Shown here one piece after another: positions 24,166-37,013 of a DNA stretch of 64,000 nt. How positions within the stretch are numbered: position 1 is the stretch's first letter; each line of letters begins with the position of its first letter. Source of the DNA: Ehretia macrophylla. Lineage: Eukaryota; Streptophyta; Magnoliopsida; Boraginales; Ehretiaceae. A program made the translations under genes and the position numbers. The notes beneath the pieces were generated by a model, which was given only the letters and a program-made list of their open reading frames with translations, was not told the DNA's origin and did not search any database. The stretch is taken from NCBI GenBank assembly GCA_037974665.1, contig CM075767.1, forward strand, positions 20,414,840 through 20,478,839, read 5' to 3'.

Positions 24166-25594
24166 ATGACTTTTTGTTTTCTTTATTTCTATTTTTAGTT
24201 TCTTTGTGTGCTCTAACTATTTCGTTTACAATTTTATTCCCTTTCACAATTGTGTCTTCTCCATTAATTAGAATATGAATGGCAGATGAGTAAGCTCTTT
24301 GTTATTTTTGTAGTGAAATCACAAAATTTCATATCATTTTGTTATGAAGGAATCCTAAAATTTATTATACAATCCTTGCACAACTTTCTTGGCATTTGAG
24401 TGAAGGCATTATTTTACACCAAGTGTAGTTAGTTTCCTAATCAATTTCTCAGTTTGAGTCTAGTGAAGTTGAGTACATTATTTAGAGGGCTCAAGTTATG
24501 CACACCCTTCAAAGGAAATAGAATCATATATGTTTTCCCACTCTAATTAAATCTCGAACTTGCAGGTTTAGCCGATAAACGGGTTTTCCCACCAAAGTTT
24601 CAATTGCTCAGTTTGAATCTTGTGGCAAGCAATAAGAAAAGGTCCCTTGGTTGTTGAAGAAAATAAATGAAGGTTTCTATTTTAGTCGTTAACATTTCAT
24701 ACGTTTTTGATATATTTTTTTCCAAATGATGATAAATTTGTAATATGAATAACCTGTTTCATATCTCCAGATGATGGCAATTAGAATATGTTGATCCTAC
24801 TTTCATTGCCAACCCTGTTTGGAGTCCAAATCTCATTCTTTGCAAATGTGATGCATCGTATTATTCTGTGCTGATTTTTCCTGGAACTTTCGGAGCTTGA
24901 TGGATTGGAGTTGTTCTTGGAGTGGACAAGCAACTGTTTTCTAGCATGTTATAAGTTTCGTATGCCGAAACTTTTCTCTTCTCACTGTTTCAATCAATAC
25001 CTCTTAAAGGTTTGTTTCAATTTTAATTCGGCTTTTGTAGATGGTAAGTTTGAGTGTTCCAATGAAAGGAATAACTTGTACAATTAATGCATTAATGTTC
25101 AATTGCTTTATTAAAACTATTTTACCTTTTAATGGATATGACTCTTGTTTTATAGGCATTGAGTTTGACTTTCACTTCCATGGTATGTCTTTCTTAGATC
25201 CTCAAAGAACTCTGTAATTTCATAAAGTGTGTGTGATGAAAAAGAATATTCTATGTTTCTAGAGTTTCTACCATCTAGTTTTTCAATTTAAGCATTCGTA
25301 TTGTGGATTTAACATTGAATGTATTCCGGGTGACGAAATAAGAAGAGATCTAGTATACTGTAATTGGTGGAACATAGCTGAGATGTACATACTTGAATAT
25401 TAATATAGTTAGATCAATGTTTAGCATTGAAGAAGCTCCACTGGATCAAAATTTTTGTTTCAAGAAGCAGAGGCAGCCAGAGTGAGTTTTAACATTCCAA
25501 CAATCAATTGCCAAGCATGCAAGAATCACATTTACAGGCGATGAGACATCTTAAAAATTTACCGGAATGGTTGATTTTGTTCCTTTACTAGAAG
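24166..25594 (+). other. 3' flank of the unit A NLR, right of the copia insertion
   Basis: No gene is supported. The stretch to about 25,020 matches 47,390-48,212 in unit B. The segment 25,310-25,440 also matches 190-310 and 28,309-28,435, so the flank itself contains a loosely duplicated piece. Confidence 0.7.
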
Positions 25595-25599
25595 TTGAA

Positions 25600-27995
25600 T
25601 GTGAAGCCCCGATTCCTCGCGAAATCAGGAACCGCTAAAATGACCCGAACCAAACCGAGGCACGAATATGAGAGAAAACGGATAGAGTTTCCCTTGTACT
25701 TAGGTCAACCAACACCTGCTTAAACCACTCAACATCCAAGCATTCATAATAATAAAAGCATAATGGGCTCGACATTACATCAACTCTTTAACATTACAAC
25801 CCAACATAACACATTACAAAGTATGACTAACAAGATCATTACATACATCTCTATATTGATTCTTATACTCGTTACATTCTCTTGACAAAATCATAAACTA
25901 ACACGTAAGTCATACTTATACTTCTCTTGCACTTAACCAAGTCTTGGGGTTCACCTGTAGCATACAAAATAAGGGTGAGCTAAACAGGCTCAATGAGGAA
26001 CGACTCGGTAGTTTTTGGAAACCTTAACCTGAAACTCTTTTCCACGTTGGATAACATATCATATAGATAATCAAGTATTTCACACTCGCATAAACACTTT
26101 GAGTACTCACGTTAACTTACACATTGTGAAACACTAGCGTACACGAATAAACATGTACGTATTCGTTTATGAGATATATCGATTTAACACATAAGGGAAG
26201 AGAATACAATACCCCTTGTTTGTTGCTCGAAGCCTTGCTATCATGAACAAGTAACATGAAACACCTAAACACTAGCCGGCATCCAACCTTGTCATTCCTA
26301 CTTGTGCACTCCGGAAGTACACGGTGCTATGACCCAAACTCAAAATGATATACACAGATCATACGAGAAGGGAATTGCACATGGTAGCCAAGTTAAAACT
26401 GGCAAGGCCCTATGCCACCTTGGTGTTTTAAGACGCTACCATTGCTCAAGGTTTGCAACCCTTCGCATCGCTTACACACATGCATGCATATACAACACAT
26501 AATTCGCATTCGCATTCGCATTCACATCGCAACACATCTTATTTAATCACGTTTCACGTACTTATGACACAAGAAGGTTGTCATACATTCACGTTAATAA
26601 TTTAACATCACATTTAGTGGAAAAGTATAGTAGGTCATCCTACTAAAGCAACACAAAGGAAATAACACAACAGGAACCAAGAAGACTCAACCGGTCGATA
26701 CTTCTACATTAGCCTAACTTAATCAATCAGGTTACCTATCTTTCTGACCTCCAAATAATTTTATTTTGGTATATAATTAAAGCTCATCGAAAGTAGATAA
26801 CCTTAGAATCAAACGGATCTCAATTCGGAGTTGAAATGACCAAGATATAGCCTTCAGAACATTATTGTGCAAAGTTGAAAAGAAAACCCATCCGGGCGAC
26901 ATACCCCTCATCTGGGCAACCGGATTTGACTTGTATCGCCTGACAGAGAGTTGCCATCCGGGCGACATAACATGCATTCGGGCGATCGGATCTGACTTGT
27001 ATCGCCCGGATCCGACCTGAAACACACGAATTTCATGATTTTGAACCAAACTCTTGCCCTACTCATATAAACTCATAAGAACACTTATTAAACATCTTTA
27101 GGCTATCAAAACATGATAAATTAACCATGGAAACACTCTCAAATCATCAACATAGCTCACATACATAATATTCTATATAAACCATAGAAACATGCACAAA
27201 CACTTGATTTTCATGCAAGGCTATCTATATATGCATTGTTTACACTCTACTTAGCTCAAGAACACATACAAGAACACCAAGCTAGCAACATATATCTACC
27301 AATGACCATATCACTCATCTTCAAACAACAAATAAACTCAAGAACACATAAATGGCTCATCAACTCCATTTTCCTCATAGATTCAAGTACAACAAGCAAC
27401 AAGAACACTTACTCTAGGATTAACATCATCAAATAAACACATACATGCAAGAACATGAAATTTTCTCACCTTAGAAATGTTGAACAAAGAGAAACTAATC
27501 CGATAGAAAGCTAGAGCACGCTTAGGAAAGATCAAATCCACAAGCTTGGCCTTTGATTCCACCTCAAACAAGCTTAAAATGCAAGAAATGACTATTTGAA
27601 AACCCTAGGGGTAGAACAGATGAAGAGGGCTTGGATTTGTGCAATTTTGATCATTTATTTGCTATTTATAATATTAGCTAGATGGTCAAAGGAAGGGTCA
27701 AACAACCTAGGTAAAAAAATGACTAAATTGCCTAGCTATATTCATCCTTATTACTAAAATACCCTTGACGAAACCCTAAAAATGCAAATGACTAGAAACT
27801 CTTCATATTTTGCTCATATGACCCTTATACCCTTTCTAGAAGATTGGCCAATGTGAAAAGACTATTTTACTCTTCTAGCAATTTATGGGCAAAATGCACT
27901 CAAAATCATGCAGAATGTAAGTTTGAATGCACAGATAAGTTCAAGCAAATGAAATGAGCAATTTAAATGTATGTGATGCATGTTGGGGTCTCACA
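25600..27995 (-). mobile_element. Solo LTR, Ty3/gypsy Del/Tekay-like, minus orientation
   Basis: A 2,396-bp segment whose minus strand starts TGTGAGACCCC and ends GGGGCTTCACA, flanked by the 5-bp duplication TTGAA (25,595-25,599 and 27,996-28,000). No gag-pol coding is present, so a solo LTR left by recombination is the simplest reading. The long LTR and 'GACCCC/GGGGC...TGACA'-type ends suggest a chromovirus of the Del/Tekay group. A GC-rich stretch with CCGGGCG words is repeated twice (about 26,893-27,018). It is homologous to the reverse complement of 37,014-39,323. Confidence 0.88.
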
Positions 27996-28000
27996 TTGAA

Positions 28001-28113
28001 CAGTTGAAACTACTGATTGTTCCATACCGCTAGATGAACCAGACAAGATAACTGACCACCACCTAAATTTGTAAGTTTAACTGCATTCATTCCATACTTC
28101 TCTTTTAGTTAAC
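28001..28113 (+). other. End of unit A flank
   Basis: Host sequence that continues from 25,594 after the solo LTR. No feature is seen beyond its place at the unit boundary. Confidence 0.6.
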
Positions 28114-28440
28114 TCTGTACTTGGGCGACCTTATATGTACTTCTGATTCTGCCCTGTATTTACTCTCATTCTTTGTATGGTCTCTTTCGTTCTCTCTAAT
28201 TATCTGAAGTCATACCAAATTATAAAGGAAGTTGTGTGGCATTGCTTAAGACTGCAAACATTGACATGATTATGTGAGTTAATCAACATTTTTTTACCTA
28301 GTCTTAGATATTTAACATTAAATATATTCTGAGCAAAGCAGTAAGAAGAGATTGGTAGAACATCATTAGCTGAGGTGTACATACTTGAATATCAATATAG
28401 TTAGATCAATGTTTAACACTCAACTTCCACTAGATCAGGG
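28114..28440 (+). other. NLR 3' flank at the start of unit B
   Basis: Near-identical to 1-329. No coding region. Confidence 0.8.
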
Positions 28441-29898
28441 ATCACTACACCCGAGCTCGATCTTTTGGGCAGGGGAGACACTGATGTCCCTTTGGAAGAG
28501 ACCTCGACACTGACCTCCCGCACTTGATCCCCGGGTCGTTGCCTCTGCTCTTGAGAGACGGTGGAGCCCAAGCCGGACCGAGCTGAGACTTCGCCGCTGG
28601 CCTCGGTCTTTCTCCTCCTCTAGGCATACGCGAGCTTTACCGTGTCTGCTATGTCTGCAAAAAACAAAGGAAAGAGAGGTGAGAAACATCCAAATATAAA
28701 CTAAAAAGAACAACGGTAGACAAAGAAACAGGGAAGTCGGGCATTGATCTTGCGAACTGACCTTCTTTTGAGCCAGACTCTGCGTTCTCTTCGGGCTTAG
28801 GATGTAGATGGGGATGCTTCTTTCTCAAGTTGTGTTCTCCCCCGAATAACTTTGATTTTCAGATTCTGTCCCACCTAAGGACGCTGTCAATGTCAATCAG
28901 CATACCCGGCTCGGGTCTCAGTACCCCGACCTCGGCGAGTTCCACTTCTGAAAGCTTGGGGTCGTTGTTCACATTCTTCTTCAAGGAAGGATTCCAATCC
29001 ATTCTGCACCCCAGGTTTACAGTCGGCTCGACCTAATAGTAGTCGTTGTGCCAGCCCTTATTGGAGGAGTGCCACTTGGTGAATATGGCATTGTTGGCCC
29101 GAGCTGCGAAATGAAACCACCCTCGCTGCTTCGGGTTGGGCTTGCACAAAAAGAACTGCCTGAACCGACGCAGGGTCGACTCTATTTTCTTTTGAAGGCA
29201 GAATACATAAAATGCCACTATTACGGCTCAACTAATGGGTGACATCTAACCCGGGTTCAACTCAAAGCAATTCAGAATACCGGCAATGAAGTCGGGAAAT
29301 GGAAGTCGGATGACATTGAAGGCGAGGTCATAGATGGTGAAGTAATCGGGTGGAGGATAGCAGGCGGATTCGTTTTGACTTGGAACTTTCAGCTTGTGGT
29401 GTCGATCCACCGACCAATCCCTTAGCCTGGTGTTAGCCATTTGGACGATAGAATGGCACTCGCGCTTAAAGTAGACAAATAGCTGCTCTATCCTCTTCTC
29501 CCGAGCTGACGAACCACTGGCCGTAGCTGAGCTCCGAGGTCGGACTGCCTTAACTGGGACTGCTTCAATTGGTTCCGACGTAGAGGCTCCAGCTAGGTAC
29601 TCCTGTGGTATCTCGACTCCCTCTAACTGGTTCAACGGCTCCTCATCTTCTCTATCTCCCAAGTCTCCTAGGTTGGCCAAAGGATCCGCCTCGGCTTCCT
29701 CTTGCACTCGTTTGACCCCGATGACTTGGTAGTCATCATCGCCTTCCTTGGGTTGGGATCTCCTAACCAACCCTTGAGATCCATCGGTGCTGTCGTTACC
29801 TTGACTTTTATCTAAGGTGGATCCTGAGCTCGACAGACTCTCGTCCCCACTATAGGACTTCACCTCCATCGCTTAGGAATCTTCCAACTCCGACCTCC
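28435..29898 (-). pseudogene. Transposase_28-like gene relic, unit B
   Basis: The frame is longer than in unit A: 29,869-29,246 reads without a break from MEVKSYSGDESLSSSG through RLRDWSVDRHHKLKVP to LNPG, lacking the 1-nt deletion seen near 1,650. However, the true start is lost (ATA in place of ATG near 29,898), an early TAA replaces Gln, and there are stops near 29,246 and 29,235. The second is TGA where unit A has TAG and the family would have Trp. The downstream domain (FRQFFLCKPNPKQRGWFHF...KGWHNDYY) and the last exon (28,445-28,660) remain readable. Confidence 0.55.
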
Positions 29899-30822
29899 CT
29901 ATCCTATTTACAAATCAAAATATGTGTAGAAATAACTAAAAAGAGTCGGGACGTACCTACGAATCTAGCTGTTGAAGATGACCCGACCTAAATTGACTTC
30001 GCACTAACGGATTCCGAGCTGAGTGTCCCAAGAGGAATGCTTTCCGAGCTAAAATTGTCCGACCACCCTGGTTGCCGACCTAAAGCTCTTGAAAATTTGT
30101 AAGCAAAGTGTGAAATAAATCTCGGACATCAGGGCCCTATTTATAGGCAAATCTCGTAACCGCCTCGGGAATCCCAAATGTCACATCTTGTCATAATTGC
30201 CTGGTGACATGTTAGCCATCCGAAGAGCATGCACCGCTGACGTGTCCATTCTCTCTGCCGGGGTCGGGCACCTCCAGTTTAAGAACAACTCCCAAATCTA
30301 GATCACACCCTCTCAATCTCAACTTGGAGGAGGGGATTGATGAGGGTAGACCCCGAGCTGAGGTAGGATACCCGCACCGAGCTGAGGCCGGCCAATCCGA
30401 GCCAAGGCCAGCGTATTCAGCTAATGCCCAACTAGGATGCCAATCCGACCTCACCCGACCCAGGAAAACCCCGACCTCAGCGCCAGCTGTCCTGATAGGA
30501 CATAAAGCCTTGATGGGACATAAAGCTGCTCCGCATTTAATGCTGTCAGATCTGAATTTAGTATAAATAGAGCTTCACCCCTTCATTTCAGAGGTAACTC
30601 GTTATTAAATACTCTCAGCTACTTCGTCAGCTCGGACATACTAATCATTCGCACGCCCAAAGAAAAAATCTGGCGCATTACCCCGCCTTTTCCTTTATTT
30701 TCCTTGTGCAGGTCAGGTAGTTGACCCGAAAATCCAGATCACGAAGCTGACCCAGAATTCCAGCTCGGTAGGAGTAGCCTCTCAACCTCAATTGCGAGAT
30801 TTCCAACCTCGACAATGGTGAT
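28441..30822 (-). mobile_element. Small element with a Transposase_28-like gene (unit B)
   Basis: Copy of 330-2,710 with the same ends (ATCACTA at left, TGGTGAT at 30,816-30,822) and both TATA boxes (minus 30,138-30,147, plus 30,562-30,570). Confidence 0.6.
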
Positions 30823-32770
30823 GTGTATACCCATTCCAAGGAAAAACTTGAGAAAATCATCTATCTAGGGCTTGTTGATCATGTGAATGTATGATCTATA
30901 CTCCTTGGTTCACATCATATTTGTATGCCAATAAACTATACTTTTATGCATCAAATCCTTATTATATTTTGACTTGAAACTAACAAAAATAAAGAGAAGG
31001 ATGTAGAAGTTGTGGCATGTGTATTGAATATATTCTTTATTATATTGGACCTCTCTGTTGTAATATATCGGAGGCAGTTGAATACAATTAAAACATATTA
31101 CTTCGCTCAATTTTCTCTCCCGCTCAATTTAGTATTTTTCTTTTTCTTTTTGTGGATGCTCAATTTAGTATGAACTTGGCATGAGAATAATATGAAATCA
31201 TCTATCAAAAGCCTAAATTTTATTGTATTACAAGTGCTACGTTAAGGTCTTGAGTTCGAATCACTTGGAAGTAAGTGAGAACTGTTCTAATCTCACTTTG
31301 AGAAAAATAAATAAATAGATAAAGCGTTATGTTATGGATAAAGGTGTAAGCTCATATTATTAGTATATATATTTTGGTATACATGATTTTACAGAACGTG
31401 ATACAAATATGAGGTGTAATGGAATCATATACCTATTTGAGCCATCATAAAACAAAGCAAGTTATATTGTTACCTGATTATTGACAAATGTCTTCCTCTC
31501 TTTACTCTATTCATGATTAACTACTGTTAGTAAGAATAGTCAATTAAGACTAAAGTAGGAGAGACGACCTAATAATGTATTTATAATTTATTTTAACAAG
31601 TCTTCTCATAAAATGCTTTGTCAAAATATACAGACACACACAATTAACCGTATGGACTTATAAGGTGGCTTAAAACAATATGATCCAAACCATTCAGCCT
31701 ATTTTATAAATCAAACATAACAAACGACAACCCACATTATGGAGAAAATATTCTAACAAATTTCTACTTGGGCAACATTAATTATTCTATTTATTTTTTT
31801 GAAAAAAAATTGAAAACAGTTATTTAGGTTGAATAAGAAAACATAATGTGGTCACAATTTTCAAAATATTCTGATTCACAGAACAACACTTCGAATACAA
31901 TCATGTCCAACAAGATTGTCAAACATCGAATCATGGCAATTGTAGTGTTCTATATCAATACATGACCTTCCATAGTTACAAATGTCAACAACCTTATGGA
32001 CATGGATAAATAGACAATAATGTAGTAAGAAATGAGCACCAATATTTGATCAAATGTGTTTTTTTTTTGTCAGTCCTCAACATGATTTTTCCAAATTGGC
32101 GTTCAAAATGCCAATGAAATCCACCATCCTTATCCTCCTAAAATAGTAGTCAACAAGCTAGAGAGAAGAATGCACATCTCTAACCAAATGATGTCCTTAT
32201 AGAGATATTCAAACTCAGTAGATAGTCTTATCAAAAATGGACAACAAACCTAAGACCCTCAATATACATACGAGTGTTCACAAAATAATCAATTATGTTG
32301 TAAAATATAGAACAATATGATATTGTATGAGTACTGTCCAAAAGTGCGAAATAAAACACAAAATAATGAGGATATTCAACAGTGCATGAAAATGTTCCCA
32401 CTAGTCAATAGTATCAAAAGACAATAGAACGGCTATATCAAAAGCAATGTTAGGCCTAGTGCATAGTTGAGCATTATCAATCTCCCAACAACACTAGCAG
32501 AAAGTACATCTTTCGTAAACTTATCTATGTCATGGACTCTATTACACCTATATATTTAAACATTATGATTTTAAACCTCTGATTAGATGATAAGCAAGTA
32601 CGAATCTGTTTTTTTTATTCTTAATAACAATGTCTCATTTTTTTTTCTTGTCAAATGCATGATTGTTTGTTCATAAGGGCAACTAGATTAGAATATGGGT
32701 AATCACAATAGCTCACAATAAAAATAATGTGTCTCTGGGACCCAAGCGTATTATCATAACCTTCCCTGGG
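30823..32770 (-). mobile_element. Degenerate old copia element, 3' part (unit B)
   Basis: Copy of 2,711-4,656, including the RNase H remnant (about 32,350-32,580 on the minus strand). No open frame. Very similar to unit A, with point changes only. Confidence 0.55.
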
Positions 32771-32853
32771 TAAATAGTACAACATACTGTAAGCATCTCA
32801 ATCATAAGGATAAACAATAAAAATATACAACTTTCAAAAGTTTATCACCTTTG

Positions 32854-35800
32854 TAAGTATCTCAAGCGATATTCTACTTCCGTACTAGAACGAGAAATTG
32901 TATGTTATTTTTTTGCACACCAAGAGATAAGATTTTATCCCAGGAATGTACAATAGCCAGTAGTTAAGCGCCTCATTGTAGTGCACCCTGCCTAATCCGC
33001 ATCTGAAAAAGCAACTAGATCAAATGTGGTGTGTGAAGAAAAATGTAATCCCATTTCAATTGTTCCTTTGACATATCATAAAATACGTCAAACCATTTTT
33101 AAATTTATTACTGTGGGAGCATGCATGAATTGAGATACATAATTAACGTTATACGAAAGATTAGGGCGAGTGAATATAAGGTGCTATAAAGCTCCAACAA
33201 GACTTCGATAGTAACTCGGACCTTCCAAAAGAATGTCATTGAAAGATGTTTTCGTTTTAGCTTCAAGAGGTGTACTCATTGGCTTACAATCAACCATATT
33301 AGAGCGTTCGAGTATGGTCAATGCATAGTGTGAATGGGATAGATGAAGACCACTTATTGTTGGCATTATTTCCATCCCAAGAAAGTGATGAATAGGCCCC
33401 AAATATTTCATTGCAAACTTACTGCTTAACAACTAAATAAAATCTGAATGAAAAACCAACAACGAAGGGTCAGCTAAACTACAAAAGAAACCATATTTAA
33501 GAAGAAATGCACTAAACCGATCAAACCAAGCACGTGGTGCTTGTTTTAAACCATAAAACGCTTTTTATAATTTACAGACGTATGTTGGATACTAAGGATC
33601 TGTCATTCCTGGTGGTTGTTGCATGGAAAGATCTTCAGTAACTAAACCATGCAAGAAAGCATTCTTCACATCTAGGTGACGAATGCACCACTTTCGAACA
33701 AGAGCTATATTGATTATCATGCGTATTGTCCCTGGTTTAACAATAGGAGAAAACATTTCAGTGTAATCTACTCCATCAATTTGATGATACCCTTTCGCAA
33801 CTAGACGTGCTTTGAGATGATCTAAAGAACCGTCAGGTTTAAGTTTTGATTTAAACACCCATTTAGAACCAATGATATGCATGTTTGGCGTGTGTGGAAC
33901 AAGTGTCCAAGTCTCATTTTTATGTAGTGCAGCTAGCTCCTCATCCATGGCTGCTTTCTAACCAGGATGTGCCAAGGCAATTTTGACGTTGTGAGGCTCC
34001 TTGGTACATCAGAGGATATCACGGTGTTTAAGGCATACTTAGGATTTGGTTTTACCACCCCTAATCTAGATCGAGTGACCATCAGATAATCCAAAGGTGC
34101 TGAAGGGACTAGATTATTGTGGGATAATTTAGGTGTATCAACCATTCTCAGTTGAGTTGTGTTATGTTGAAGCTCTTGTGGTGGAAATGTTTCAGGTGAA
34201 CCAGTGTTACTCAAGGACTCAGACAACTCATCATTTCTTCCACTGGTATGCGACTCGAGGATGGGAGGGCATGACTTATTGGGACTTGAATTATGTGAGT
34301 GTGTTGCTGGAGTATGTATAGGAATGGGCAATAGTGGACTTAGACATGGAGGTGAGGAAGAATCCGTAAGTGTATCTGCAGAAATAGAAGTATTCGCAAT
34401 TGGCAACCAAGAATCGAAAATGCTCATGGCATGTTTGTGATTTGCTTCTATGCGAGACACATTAACAAGATTATATGGAAAAGTTAACTCATCAAATACA
34501 ATATGACAAGAAATAAAAAAGTTTTTGCTTGGAGGATGAAAGCATTTATAAGCCTTGTGTTTTTCACTGTACCCTAAAAAAATGCACAGTAGTGTTTTCA
34601 GATCAAATTTATCCCAAGTGTAGGGAAAACACTTAGAACCAAAAACTCGGAGTGAGAAATAAACCGGATGTATCCCATGAAGTGCAAAGTAAGGTGTTTG
34701 AAATTTAAGAGCATATAACGGTAGGCGATTCATAAGATGTACAGCCGTGGCGAAAGCTTCTATCCATAAAAACAAAGGTGCACCACAGTGAAATAACATA
34801 GTCATCCCTAATTCTCTTATAGTCCTATGGCGTCTCTCAACCATACCCGTTTGCTCAGGGGTGTACGGAGAGGATACCTGATGAACAATACCTGTAGAAA
34901 GAAAGTGAGTCAATAGTTTAGAATTGATAAACTCTCTACCACCGTCCGAATGAAAGATTTTGATTAGCTTATTAAACTGTCTCGCAACATGCTTCTCGAA
35001 AGCAAGATATGCATTAAAAAAATCAGATTTGTTGCATAAGGGAATAATCCACGTATATTTGGAAAAATCATCGACTAAACAAGCATAATATCAAAATTTT
35101 CCAATAGATAAAACAAAGGCAGGTCCCCACAAATCACAATGAATTTTTTTCAAAAATACTAGTATTTGAATGTTCTGAACGAGAGAAAGGTAAACGACTA
35201 AGCTTTCCTAGTTGACAACTATCACAGAGGTTTTGAGATTTTGTTGTCCCTACGACATCAATAAGTCCTTTATTTTTAAGCGTATATAAAGCTGGAGATT
35301 GAGGATGGCCTAGGCGTTGATGCCAAACTTCTACAGTGCCTGATCTGAACCGATAGGAGAAATACAACTCTAGAGAAGTGGGTAAGATAGAGAGATCACC
35401 ATTGCATTTTCCTGTTATCATTGCTCGTCCTGTTTCCCGTTCCTTAACACAAAAATCAACATTAAAAAATTCACAATTAACAGGAAATTGTGTCATTATT
35501 TGGCTTACAGAAATTAAGTTTTTTGTTAAGTTTAGAACCAATAGAACATTATTGAAAGGTAAGGCAGTATGTTTTTGTTTTATACAAGAATCACCAATTG
35601 CAAGAATGGGCATGGAAGACCCGTCTCCAATTAGCACATAATCAGCACCATAGTATTTATGAATGTTTGTTAACATACCTGGCTTATGGTTGGATGCCCC
35701 GGTGTCCGTCATCCATTCTGTGTCTACAATGGTATTGTCCAAAGTGAGGGCTGCGAGTGCTTATGGAATTTCATCTTGTTGAGTGGGTTTCTTTGGCACC

Positions 35801-36757
35801 CACCAGCATATTTTAGCAATATGTCCTATCGTTCCACAATATTGGCATTGTTGCTCATGATTTTTTTCCCTTTTTGCATGTATCATTCGACACTCACCAG
35901 GTGGTGGAGGACGTCGTTATGAGTTTGCTGAAGATGAGTTGTTGTCGTAGCTGTGATTCTTGTCCTTTTTTTGTTGTGCCTGAAAACCACATCCATTGGA
36001 GGTGAATTTTTGTGATGGTCCACGATAGCCTAAAGAGTTTGACTGTAAGCGTTGTTGCTGCTGTCCATAAAAAGCCATTTGATGAGTGAGGGTAGAAGCT
36101 GGGTCAACTGTGTAATTAGAGAACTAGTTGCGCCTTTGGTCGAAATTTTTGGAGTTGAGAGACCAACTCAGAGTACTTCAGCATGGGGGGCTTCAACATA
36201 GTTGTTGTGAAGGTTTCATATTGAGGACCAAGACTGGTGAGGAGGCAAAAAACTTCTTCTTGATCTGAAACATGTTTTCCAATGGCTATTAAATTGTCAC
36301 AGAGACCTTTGAATTTGCTAATATGTTCGATAATTGTTGTGTGGTCTTCTTTTCGAAGATAAGTCATTTGTTGTCGCAATGTAAACTCACGTTCTTGTGA
36401 ATCTTGGGCATATGCATTTTTTAGGGCCTCCCAAACTGCATGAGTTGTATCAAGACCAATGACGAGTCCAAGAGTCTTCTCAGAGAGTGCTCCAATGATC
36501 CACCCTCAAAAGAGACGATCAGACTTTCGCCATGCTATGAAAGCATCTGTTAACTATGGATTGGAATTTCCTACATTTTCTGAGTTGTTTTGATTTGGAG
36601 TTATGAATTTATTGGGAGCGGGATCTTCATTTGTGAGATGCTTAACCAATTTTTGACTTTCTGCAAGAGCCAAGGCTTGCTCACGCCACAAGGGATAATT
36701 GTTTAGGGTGAATCAGAGCGTGATAAAATTGCCAACATTGAGTGATAAGGTAGTCAT
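32854..36757 (-). pseudogene. RE1-type copia gag-pol pseudogene (unit B)
   Basis: Read on the minus strand from ATG 36,757. The gag UBN2 part (MRQQMTYLRKEDHTTIIEHI, about 36,379) and the complete zinc knuckle CQYCGTIGHIAKIC (about 35,810-35,850) are readable; unit A has lost the last Cys. Protease WMTDTGASNHKP, integrase GMVERRHRTIRELG, and RT HLDVKNAFLHG with LVAKGYHQIDGVDYTE are recognisable. The YVDD region is deleted exactly as in unit A, and RNase H is shortened at the same place. Several stops are private to this copy, for example after SPYYRSLVGAL-like sequence near 33,184. Confidence 0.85.
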
Positions 36758-36833
36758 AGCTAACAGAAGAAACGAAAGTGAATATGGGAAGAATGTCGGA
36801 GCTGTGAAAGTAACGTTACCTAGTGTTCACAAT

Positions 36834-36846
36834 GGCTCTGATACCA
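36834..36846 (-). other. Primer binding site, tRNA-iMet type (unit B RE1-type copia)
   Basis: TGGTATCAGAGCC on the minus strand, three bases inside the LTR, as in unit A. Confidence 0.85.
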
Positions 36847-37013
36847 CAGTGAAAATATGAGCCAGGAGAAATAATACTGGAAGAGTTTTCCATTGAATGT
36901 TTTTTGACGTGAACACTTAGGCTATGCCAGTGAAGTATTTAAACACAATTACATTGACAGAAAAAATTCAAATAAAGATCCCAAGAAATCTAGTTGCTTG
37001 ATAACAAAGAATC

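Larger units (their letters stand above)
1..28113. repeat. Tandem duplication, unit A (one full period)
   Basis: The sequence from base 1 reappears from 28,114 with the same order of landmarks: NLR 3' flank, Transposase_28-like element, split copia elements, spacer, CC-only NLR fragment, NLR pseudogene and 3' flank. Aligned blocks agree closely by eye, with scattered substitutions and small indels. Unit A is longer than B because it carries its own insertions at 13,907-15,119, 18,901-24,160 and 25,600-27,995. Since base 1 lies inside the 3' flank of an NLR, part of an earlier unit lies to the left of the window. Confidence 0.93.

Noticed and set aside
26302-27436. Small open frames inside the 2.4-kb solo LTR
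   Set aside because: They are short, on both strands, not shared with the related LTR at 37,014-39,323, and show no retroelement domain.
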